From Novosphingobium sediminis (GTDB lineage Bacteria > Pseudomonadota > Alphaproteobacteria > Sphingomonadales > Sphingomonadaceae), in the NCBI RefSeq assembly GCF_007991615.1, contig NZ_BJYR01000008.1, forward strand, positions 1 through 42,675: 42,675 nt of DNA, in the 5' to 3' direction. The notes beneath the pieces are model-generated. The model did not search any database. It had not been told where the DNA came from and worked only from the letters and a program-made list of their open reading frames with translations. Both the position numbers and the translations under genes were made by a program. Numbering within the stretch: the first letter of the stretch is position 1; the number at the start of each line of letters is the position of its first letter. Positions 36,015-42,675 of this stretch are shown one piece after another.

Positions 36015-38423
36015 CTACATCTTGAAGCCGATTGTCCCCCCGATGCTGCGGGGGTCCGACCATGCCGTGTAAGTCCCATAGGTGCTGTTGTTGGCATTGA
36101 GCAGGTATTGCTTATCGGTGAGGTTGGCCCCCCACACGCGAACAAAATAACGCCCGTCCGGGGTGGTGTAGGTCACCGAAGCATTGATCTGAACATAGCC
36201 GTTCTGAACGAAGCGCTGCTCGCGCTGGCGGGCAAGCGGAACACCAACGGCGCTGCCCCAGACCGACGGGTTGTTGGGAACGTACTTCGTGGTGAAGCGC
36301 AGGTTCGTGGCAAAATCCCAGCCGCCGCGATCCTGCGGAACGCGATACTCAAGCCCGAAGTTGCCGGAGAAATTGGGAGCCCGGCTCAGCATCAGGCCGG
36401 ACAGGTCCTGCGTCTGGCTCTGATTGGCATAAGTGCGCAGCGGGTCCGAATTGGTGTTGATGCCAACCACGGCAGGGTTCACCCCGGTGCCGGGGAACGT
36501 GAAACCGTCGCCGTAACGGGCGTGGAGCCAGGTGCCACCAGCCGTGACGGTGAGGTTGGCGACCGGCTGCGCCGAGACGCTGGCTTCCACGCCGTAGATC
36601 TCCGCTTTGGGCGCGTTGGTGAGGTCGATCAAAACAGTGCCGTTAACCTGCTTGACGTTCGCAATCTGCATTTGCCTGTAGTCGGAGTAGAAGCCAGCCG
36701 CATCGAACCGGAAGGTGGGACGCGCTATCTTGAAACCGACTTCATAGGCATCGACCACCTCCTGCAACGCAGGGGTAAAGCAGGCGCCATTGGTTGTATT
36801 CACGCAGCTGGGCGTGGTGCTATTGTAGTTCCCGGCGCGAAAACCTTGCGAGTAGCTGGCATACACACTCGTGCGAGGGGAAAACTCGTAGCGGAGCGAT
36901 GCCCGCGGCGTGAACTTCTCGAAGGTCTGCCCAGTCGACAACGCAATGCGCTGCAGCGAGGCAAGCGTGGAGTCAGTCCGGCGCGTCGCTGATAGGCGTT
37001 CCGAGCTATAGCGCCCCCCGACGTTCAGATAGAGGTGGTCGACCAGATTCCACGTCGCATCGATGTAACCTGCCTTGGCTGAACGGTGGTCACGCCAATA
37101 GGCTGTCTGCAGCAAGGCATAGTCACGCGTCAGCGAGAGGGGGGATGAGCCCGAGTTCGCGATGCTCCCCACAAACGTCTGGCCAAAGCCATCCAGAATG
37201 CCGTCGACATACTGGAAGCCGACCAGCAATTGCACCCGGTCTATCGCGTCGATGTTGTAGTCGATCGATTGCTGGAAGGTTTTGTTCTTGACCGGATCGT
37301 TCGCCACGAATGTGCCCGGCGCATAAGTGCCGTCGAAGTCCAAGCGGCCACGCGAGACGGTATCGGCATAACCGGTGATCGAATGGATCGTCCCGATGCC
37401 GGTGCTGAGCTGCATCTTGAGGGCCACCTCGGTCTGCGCAGTGGCGCCGACATTCTGGGGGTCGAAGGCATAGACGCCGGGCTTTGTCGGGGTGGTGAGG
37501 TAGGCCGCGTTCGTCGTCAAGCTGGGCAAGACGTTCTCGATCGGCGTGTACACGTTGGTGCGGGTGTCGCTGACATAGACCCGCGACGCGATCAGCGTCG
37601 CCGAAAAGGTCTCGCTCGGCGCGAACTTGAGCTTCCCGCGGATGGCTTCCTGCCGGATCGGCGCGGCATTGCCGGCAGTGGCGCCGGGCACGGTGCGGCT
37701 GGCGAGCTTGTAGTAGCCGTCGCTGTGACGCACGTTGCCTGCGATGCTCACGCTGACGCGGTCACCCAGCGGCCCCGAAACATAGGCGCTCACGCGCTTG
37801 TCGTCGAAGCGCGCGTAAGTGAGTTCTGCCCGCGCCTCGAGGTGGTCGGTCGGGTCGAACGTGTTGATCAGAACAGCGCCGCCAGTGGCGTTGCGGCCAT
37901 ACAGCGTCCCTTGCGGCCCCTTGAGCACTTCGACATTGGCGACATTGGGCAGGTCGATGTTGAGGATCATCGGCGCGACCTGATAGAGCCCATCAACGTA
38001 GACCGCGACGTTGGTTTCAAAGAAATTGGCAACCGTGGCGCTGACGCCGCGGATCGTGGGCTGCGGATAGATACCGCTGGCGGCCAGTTGAAACCCCGGC
38101 ACGATCATGACGAGATCTCGCAAGCTGGTCGCACCGGAGGACTGGATCTGCTGGTTGGACACCGTGCTGATCGACATCGGAACGTCTTCAAGCCGTTCGG
38201 CGCGGCGCTCTGCCGTGACGACAACTTCGCCGGCCTGGTTTACTCTGGCGGCGCCCGCAAGCCTGCCCGGGCCATCAGTATTTTCCGCAGTTGCCGCCTG
38301 CGAGGGACCTGAACTGTCGAGCGCGCTCTCGGCGCTCGCCGTTGCGGGTAGCCCGGCGGCCATGACCGCGATTGCCAGAACAGAATACGATCGGCCTGCT
38401 GCGCCTCGTTCCACGAAAATCAT
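36015..38423 (-). CDS. TonB-dependent outer membrane receptor
   Basis: This protein of about 802 residues has a signal peptide ending ATASA near residue 31, a TonB-box-like segment EVVVTAERR (66-74), a plug domain with VEVLKGPQGTLYGRNATGGA, and a long beta-barrel ending TIGFKM. The plug and barrel are of the type annotated as iron complex or sphingomonad OAR-like receptors; the ligand is not identifiable. It is the first gene of the leftward accessory run, 68 bases from the hydrolase gene, so it may import or export the pathway's substrate or product. Confidence 0.93.
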   Translation of the reverse strand: MIFVERGAAGRSYSVLAIAVMAAGLPATASAESALDSSGPSQAATAENTDGPGRLAGAARVNQAGEVVVTAERRAERLEDVPMSISTVSNQQIQSSGATSLRDLVMIVPGFQLAASGIYPQPTIRGVSATVANFFETNVAVYVDGLYQVAPMILNIDLPNVANVEVLKGPQGTLYGRNATGGAVLINTFDPTDHLEARAELTYARFDDKRVSAYVSGPLGDRVSVSIAGNVRHSDGYYKLASRTVPGATAGNAAPIRQEAIRGKLKFAPSETFSATLIASRVYVSDTRTNVYTPIENVLPSLTTNAAYLTTPTKPGVYAFDPQNVGATAQTEVALKMQLSTGIGTIHSITGYADTVSRGRLDFDGTYAPGTFVANDPVKNKTFQQSIDYNIDAIDRVQLLVGFQYVDGILDGFGQTFVGSIANSGSSPLSLTRDYALLQTAYWRDHRSAKAGYIDATWNLVDHLYLNVGGRYSSERLSATRRTDSTLASLQRIALSTGQTFEKFTPRASLRYEFSPRTSVYASYSQGFRAGNYNSTTPSCVNTTNGACFTPALQEVVDAYEVGFKIARPTFRFDAAGFYSDYRQMQIANVKQVNGTVLIDLTNAPKAEIYGVEASVSAQPVANLTVTAGGTWLHARYGDGFTFPGTGVNPAVVGINTNSDPLRTYANQSQTQDLSGLMLSRAPNFSGNFGLEYRVPQDRGGWDFATNLRFTTKYVPNNPSVWGSAVGVPLARQREQRFVQNGYVQINASVTYTTPDGRYFVRVWGANLTDKQYLLNANNSTYGTYTAWSDPRSIGGTIGFKM

Positions 38424-38848
38424 GTCCCCCCAACCCCTTGGTACGCACGCGAAGGCAATGGTCACGTACAAATCCAGGATTGCCCGCTATGACAATCCGA
38501 TCATTGATCCTGCTCAAAGGTATCCGCAATGGCAGGCACCATCGTTAGGTGACGGGTGCGCGTCAATCACGAAAACGGACTAGGAAGCGTGTCGGATACG
38601 TCCGTGCTTCCAGCGCATCCGGTTACGGCAAACGCCGCGGCTCGGCCCGTGCATACCATCACCGGAACCACTCTGATCGGGTCCAGCCTGTCCGCCGACG
38701 AGCCATGGCGCAAGAATTGAATCTGCCCTAGAAATCGGGATCCGTAAGCGGTGGGGCTCGTCGCTGGCGAACACCGGCGCCTGTCGAAGCGCCGTTCAGG
38801 CGGTCCTGCAGGTCGGCCTGCAGAAGCTTATCAATTCGTGGGGCAGCG
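38424..38848. promoter_or_regulatory. Divergent region: receptor operon / second sulfotransferase
   Basis: These 425 bases separate two divergent genes and must hold the promoter of the long leftward run. A perfect hairpin CTGCAGG-TCGG-CCTGCAG lies at 38806-38823, 25 bases before the sulfotransferase ATG. I found no clear -35/-10 pair. Short open frames here have no ribosome sites or recognisable products. Confidence 0.45.
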
Positions 38849-39823
38849 ATGAAACTTGTAATGCATCTTGGCACTCACAAGACCGGAACGACGACCTTTC
38901 AAAGGATCCTGAGCAACAATCACTACAAGCTCATGGAAAGTGGGCTCTGGTGGGAACTCGAATACCCGGTCCATCATCATGCTGCGTGGGAAATCATGTC
39001 TGGCGGGCATGGGACACTCGACACCATGATTGAAAATGCCGGACGACACGGCTGCGACACCGTCATCGTCTCGTCCGAGGAGTTTGAGGGGGCGCTCAGA
39101 TTTCATGGAATGCTGGATGCCGTGGAGAAATCGGTCCGGAAAAATGAAATTTCATCTATTGAATGGCATGTTTCAATCCGCGATCCCGGGGAATATTTCG
39201 CCAGTCTGTACTACGAGCTTCAGAAGCATTTTCACCAAAACCTGCGCCAGATGTACTATGACATCTGCCAAAAGGGCTATCTGTATCTCGAGCATCCCTT
39301 CCCCGATCTGCCAGCGCCCTTCTGCTGCTTTGTTTTTGATTATTCGAAGTACCTGGGCGAATTTCAGACGCAGCTTGACGCTCGGAATCTCGGCAAGCTC
39401 TTCGTGCACGATTACGCAGAGGCAGGCCCATTTCCCGGTTGGCGCATTCTGGAGAAATTGAACGTCATAGACCTGCTGGACTACGACATACCCCCACTCA
39501 ATGTTCGCGACTCAAATGAGCAGATCATTGAAAAATCAGCCAGAAATCTTGAAAAACTCTTCCCGAAATCAGGAATGAATGACAGGGTCAGGAAGGATTT
39601 TGAGGATAGCTTCAAGATCGATCTGGAGAATTTGCCGCTCTATTCGGAAAGCATCGCCGAGGTTTTCGGAGCGAGCTACGCGCAGGCCTTGCGCATGGCC
39701 TCTGGCCATCAAAGCACAGCCGGAACTCGCACTGAAGATCATGACTGGCGCTTCAGGAGCCGCAGGTCGAGGCGGCAAAGATTGGTCCTTGCCCTGCGGT
39801 TCGTCTATCATGCCTTCAGGTAG
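38849..39823 (+). CDS. Second sulfotransferase-like protein
   Basis: This 324-residue protein starts MKLVMHLGTHKTGTTTFQ, the PAPS-binding loop, and has IVSSEEFEGAL and WHVSISIRDP-type 3'-phosphate-binding features (seen as VSIRDPGEYFASLYYELQ). It shares the fold with the other sulfotransferase but little sequence. The gene is visibly more AT-rich than the core genes, and its C-terminal 40 residues are basic. A GTGGGG ribosome site precedes ATG 38849. Acceptor unknown; a polysaccharide or glycolipid is likely given the neighbours. Confidence 0.8.
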   Translation: MKLVMHLGTHKTGTTTFQRILSNNHYKLMESGLWWELEYPVHHHAAWEIMSGGHGTLDTMIENAGRHGCDTVIVSSEEFEGALRFHGMLDAVEKSVRKNEISSIEWHVSIRDPGEYFASLYYELQKHFHQNLRQMYYDICQKGYLYLEHPFPDLPAPFCCFVFDYSKYLGEFQTQLDARNLGKLFVHDYAEAGPFPGWRILEKLNVIDLLDYDIPPLNVRDSNEQIIEKSARNLEKLFPKSGMNDRVRKDFEDSFKIDLENLPLYSESIAEVFGASYAQALRMASGHQSTAGTRTEDHDWRFRSRRSRRQRLVLALRFVYHAFR

Positions 39824-39941
39824 ATGGGCATCTCGGGCGCACAAAATGGCGCGGGGAGTGCTCTGCTTACCGGCGGGGTGCTGATAGTGTCGCTGCACGG
39901 GCAAAGCTGCATCTTGCCCTAATAAGGCCGAGGAAGGTTCC

Positions 39942-40937
39942 ATGAAGGTTTTCGTGACAGGGGCGGGCGGCTTCGTCGGCAAAGCAGTGGTGGCCGCAGC
40001 GGTTGCGTCTGGCCATTCTGTCATGGCCATGTGCCGCCCGATATCGCGCAATCCCACGCCCGATTTTCCTGATGGCGTGCAAACGGTGATCGGCGACCTT
40101 TGCCAAACTGGTGAATGGCAAGAGGCGCTTCAGGAGGCTGACGCGATCATTCACTGCGCAGTTAGGTTCAACAGTCTGGCTGACTCGGTGCTGGCGACGG
40201 AAAATCTGCTTGCCGCAGCCCCTGCCGGGTTGACCCGCTTCGTCCACGTCAGTTCGTTTGCGGTCTACGACTACACTGCACCGCGCTGGCTCGCGACGAT
40301 GGATGAACACAGCCCCGTGGAGAGAGAACCCGAGCGGCGCGATGTCTACACGCAGCTCAAACTCCGGCAAGAACAATTGATTGGCGATCATTGCCGCGAA
40401 CACGCCATACCGCTTGTCATGACAAGGCCGGTTGCAATCTATGGCACCAGTCGAAACTGGCTATTCGGTTGCGCCAGAAAGCTCGGTCCCCTCGATCTGA
40501 TCTTCGGACCGCTCTCGAAGCTGCGCTTGATCCATGTTGAGGACTGCGCCTCGGCACTGGTCGCCGCACTCACAGCGAGGCTGGACGGGCGGGATGCCGT
40601 GGTGATCAACCTGATCGCTACCGAACTATGCGGGCACTGGTCCTTCCATCGGCAAGCCCGAAAGTTTGGTGCCAAAACCGGATTCGGCATTCCGGTGCCC
40701 TATGTCCTCCTGCGCACGCTTGGCTGGACTGCTGTCGCTATCAACAAGCTGTTCTTTTCTGGACGCAAAACCTTGCCTAAAACTCTGGAACCCGTCCTCC
40801 AGGAGGTCTCATGGCGACCGTTTCGATACAGCAACAAGGCCGCAAGAACCCTGCTCAACTGGGAACCGCGCGTGTCTCTTCGATCAGGGATCAGAGAAAT
40901 AGTAGAATTTAAAAATTTCAAGAAGACATCAGGATGA
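39942..40937 (+). CDS. NAD-dependent epimerase/dehydratase family protein
   Basis: This 331-residue extended SDR has the NAD loop GAGGFVG (7-13), HVSSFAVYD with Ser104-Ser105, and Tyr136-x3-Lys140 in VYTQLK. The aspartate in GDLCQTG fits the usual DxxD binding site. Such proteins act as sugar-nucleotide epimerases, 3-beta-HSD-like or reductase enzymes. The C-terminal region, with a hydrophobic stretch around 245-262, is not that of GalE or RmlB. It lies 118 bases after the second sulfotransferase on the same strand. Confidence 0.83.
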   Translation: MKVFVTGAGGFVGKAVVAAAVASGHSVMAMCRPISRNPTPDFPDGVQTVIGDLCQTGEWQEALQEADAIIHCAVRFNSLADSVLATENLLAAAPAGLTRFVHVSSFAVYDYTAPRWLATMDEHSPVEREPERRDVYTQLKLRQEQLIGDHCREHAIPLVMTRPVAIYGTSRNWLFGCARKLGPLDLIFGPLSKLRLIHVEDCASALVAALTARLDGRDAVVINLIATELCGHWSFHRQARKFGAKTGFGIPVPYVLLRTLGWTAVAINKLFFSGRKTLPKTLEPVLQEVSWRPFRYSNKAARTLLNWEPRVSLRSGIREIVEFKNFKKTSG

Positions 40938-41020
40938 TATTTTCTAGGATTTTTGAAATTGGACGGTTCGAAAAACTCCGGCGCTTGGGCGCAAAAATCA
41001 CGTCTGCATACTGAAAGACA

Positions 41021-41096
41021 TGGTGGGCGGTGAGGGGCTCGAACCCCCGACCCTCTCGGTGTAAACGAGATGCTCTACCAACTGAGCTAACCGCCC
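41021..41096 (-). tRNA. tRNA-Val (anticodon TAC)
   Basis: Read on the minus strand, the acceptor arm GGGCGGT pairs with ACCGCCC, the D-arm is GCTCAGTTGGTAGAGC, the anticodon arm CTCGT/TTACACC/GAG gives anticodon TAC, and the T-arm contains GGTTCGAGCC. CCA is encoded at 41023-41021. All arms pair, so it is intact. It is the boundary between the accessory genes and a repeat-bearing non-coding stretch. Confidence 0.96.
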
Positions 41097-41839
41097 GGCA
41101 TGCCGGAACCCGCGCATTTACGGCATTTCCAGACCCCGTCAACCTGCTCTCTTGCGGAACATAACAGAGCCAATCAGAACAGATTGGCACCCAAAGTCCC
41201 GACATAGTCCCGACCAGTTTCGAGAGAGATCCTGGTGAACCGGTGCTCCTTGGAGTCCTGCGCCTAGGCGGGCCAGACTTTCCAAAGGTACAGGGGGGCA
41301 TCGGGAACGTCCTCACATTCCTCATATTGGCGGATTTCTGCGGGTTTGAAGCCTCACAAATCGCCTCACATCTTCATCACCATGTGAGGTTTATTGATCA
41401 TCACATGTGAGGAAGAAGAAAGCGCAGAAATCCGCCATTTCAGAAAAAGGTGATGACGGATATGAGGCTAGGTGATGACCTATACCTCACCTGAGAAACG
41501 GCAGATTTCTGCGGTTCTTAAAGCGTGAATGCGGCCATGTGAGGAATATGAGGCGTTTCCCGACCACCCCCTAGTCCCCAGAGCAATCCGCAGTGTCATC
41601 GCGCTGGCTACAACGTGCGTTGATCCGCGCATTGCCGACCTGCTTCCTATGGCAGAGATATGGCCGCGTCTAAGCGCCTAGGAGTGCGTAATTTGCGCAC
41701 CTGAAGCGCGGGGGCGGGGCGTGGGGGCAAGCGCGGCGCGCGGGCTTGAGGTGGGGCCTCGCGCGTCCTCCGGCGCCCATTCGCGCCCCTGCGCGCCCGT
41801 GGGGCTGACACCCAGCCCCGCCGCCCCCATATCGCCCCC
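41097..41839. other. Non-coding stretch with repeated words
   Basis: About 740 bases without a supported gene. The first 200 bases show nothing clear. From 41311 to 41554 there are repeated CCTCAC/GTGAGG words and a 14-bp inverted repeat. From about 41600 the sequence becomes very GC-rich with no recognisable features up to the small gene at 41840. Confidence 0.6.
41311..41554. repeat. Cluster of CCTCACAT/ATGTGAGG words with inverted repeat
   Basis: CCTCAC-containing words occur at about 41311, 41352, 41364 and 41485, and GTGAGG words at about 41384, 41407 and 41539; two carry CATGTGAGG. GGCGGATTTCTGCG (41329-41342) is repeated exactly in reverse complement at 41423-41436, and a near copy, GGCAGATTTCTGCGG, lies at about 41500-41514. 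GGTGATGAC occurs near 41449 and 41471. The block is more AT-rich than its surroundings. It may be a remnant of a mobile element or a set of binding sites. Confidence 0.6.
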
Positions 41840-42034
41840 ATGGACGACACCTCGCTGCACGACCGCCTGAACGGCCTCTACGACCAGCTCCGCGACTTTC
41901 CCGAAGGCGGGCGGTGCGAGCACGGCACCTACCTCAAGCCCCGCGCCTATGTCGCGTTCCTCGATCTGCGCCAGCTCATCGAACGCGAGGTGCTACCCGC
42001 GCTCCACCGCATGGACAGCGACAAGCGCCGCTGA
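41840..42034 (+). CDS. Small hypothetical protein
   Basis: This 64-residue hydrophilic protein begins MDDTSLHDRLNGLYDQLRDF, has one cysteine and one histidine in GGRCEHGTYL, and is otherwise helical and charged. No family is recognised and no clear ribosome site precedes it, but codon use fits the neighbours (GC-rich third positions) and no longer frame competes. It lies 39 bases before the nuclease gene on the same strand. Confidence 0.5.
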   Translation: MDDTSLHDRLNGLYDQLRDFPEGGRCEHGTYLKPRAYVAFLDLRQLIEREVLPALHRMDSDKRR

Positions 42035-42073
42035 GGCAGCGACATGGCCCGGCGCCGGTGCTAGACCCGCCCC

Positions 42074-42448
42074 ATGCTCTTCCTCGCCCTCTCGCTTGCC
42101 GCCGCGCCCGTCTGCATCGCCCGCGTGCATGATGGCGACACCATCCGCCTCTGCAGCGGAGAGCGCATCCGCATCGAGGATATCGACGCGCCCGAACTGT
42201 TCGGCTCAGAGCGCTGCAGCGCTGCCGCCGCGCGCCGCCTCGAGGGCAGCCGCAACCCGCCCTGGTGCGATTACACGAAGGGCGAGCGTGCCCGAGACGC
42301 ACTCGCCCTGTTCCTGTCCAATGGCCCGGTAAAGCTGCAGCGCACCGGCACCGATCAATATGGCCGCACCCTCGCGCGCCTTTCGGTCAACGGCATCGAT
42401 GCCGGGCGCTACCTCATTAGCATCGGTCTCGCACATCGCTGGCGATAG
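42074..42448 (+). CDS. Thermonuclease family protein (staphylococcal nuclease-like)
   Basis: This 124-residue protein has a short hydrophobic N-terminus (a possible signal peptide) and an SNase core: VHDGDTIRL (18-26), RIRIEDIDAPEL with Arg33, Asp38 and Glu41, and DQYGRTLARL with Arg98. These correspond to the calcium and catalytic residues Arg35, Asp40, Glu43 and Arg87 of staphylococcal nuclease. Four cysteines could form disulfides after export. It is likely an active exported nuclease; the target is unknown. Confidence 0.87.
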   Translation: MLFLALSLAAAPVCIARVHDGDTIRLCSGERIRIEDIDAPELFGSERCSAAAARRLEGSRNPPWCDYTKGERARDALALFLSNGPVKLQRTGTDQYGRTLARLSVNGIDAGRYLISIGLAHRWR

Positions 42449-42675
42449 GCCCTTACCCTCTGGACATCCCACCCAAGCTTTCGCTCAGGATGCGAATGCC
42501 TGAATATGGGACATTGCTGATGATCCCAAGTCGCTCATTAAACGGCAGGTCCATCGCCGATACCTGATGCTCAGCGCAGGATCCGCTCCGAAAAGATCCG
42601 GACCGCAACTGCGCCGTTCCCTGCCTTTCCGGTTCTGAATGCAAAGATGGATCAAGCAGCCGTTCGCTTGCGCCG

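Noticed and set aside
38549..38774. Small frames on both strands in the receptor/sulfotransferase gap
   Set aside because: They have low-complexity basic products, no ribosome sites and no coupling; more likely promoter DNA.
40918..41325. Leftward open frame of 135 codons across the tRNA
   Set aside because: It reads straight through tRNA-Val (the segment SSVGRASRLHREGRGFEPL is the usual translation of a tRNA), so it is not a gene.
41311..41554. CRISPR array
   Set aside because: The repeated words are short, occur in both orientations and are irregularly spaced, so there is no repeat-spacer structure.
41647..41923. Leftward frames before the small gene at 41840
   Set aside because: Arg/Ala/Pro-rich products typical of GC-rich non-coding DNA, and they overlap the better-supported rightward gene.
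42453..42644. Leftward 63-codon frame at the right edge
   Set aside because: No ribosome site or motif; the region may contain the start of a gene continuing beyond the window, which cannot be judged.

Overview
The window comes from a high-GC alphaproteobacterium, most likely a member of the Sphingomonadales (Erythrobacter/Novosphingobium-like). This rests on the compact cytochrome aa3 cluster ctaC-ctaD-ctaB-ctaG-ctaE-DUF983-SURF1-thrC, the pyrE-pdxJ-acpS-lepB block, many 1-4 bp stop/start overlaps and sphingomonad-style palindromic intergenic repeats. The genus is inferred from family knowledge, not from a search.

Positions 1-25.5 kb are mostly core genome. Ribosomal proteins L21/L27 are followed by a leftward pteridine block: folB, a pteridine-reductase-type SDR, and moaA, moaD, moaE. 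Upstream of it lie a DPPKF methyltransferase, thrC, and the oxidase structural and assembly genes. A rightward run follows: pyrE-pdxJ-acpS-lepB, an AI-2E-type permease, a DUF3089 hydrolase, ruvX and two hotdog thioesterases. Next come a cold-shock gene with a long leader, two small unknown genes, a leftward siroheme-synthase-like gene, lysA, an LptM-like lipoprotein, argH, and a divergent TlpA-like lipoprotein.

Positions 25.6-41 kb are accessory in character. A PglK-like ABC flippase/exporter faces away from a PF14907-type nucleotidyltransferase-fold gene. A long leftward series runs TonB-dependent receptor, alpha/beta hydrolase, AMP-forming ligase, a 35-codon ORF, sulfotransferase, PqqD-like protein, HprK-related kinase and two family-2 glycosyltransferases. 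Many of its junctions overlap. A second sulfotransferase and an NAD-dependent epimerase run rightward. I know PqqD-like plus HprK-like plus nucleotidyltransferase as a recurrent, functionally unsolved neighbourhood (named the HPr-rel-A system in TIGRFAMs, from memory). Here it appears joined to glycosylation, sulfation, acyl activation and outer-membrane transport, and it is the best candidate for an undescribed system. I infer a sulfated or acylated glycoconjugate or modified peptide, but no product is proven.

The accessory stretch ends at a complete tRNA-Val(TAC). Beyond it are about 740 bases with no convincing gene but with repeated CCTCAC/GTGAGG words and an inverted repeat, then a small unknown gene and a secreted staphylococcal-nuclease homologue. 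No integrase, transposase, CRISPR array or rRNA gene was seen.
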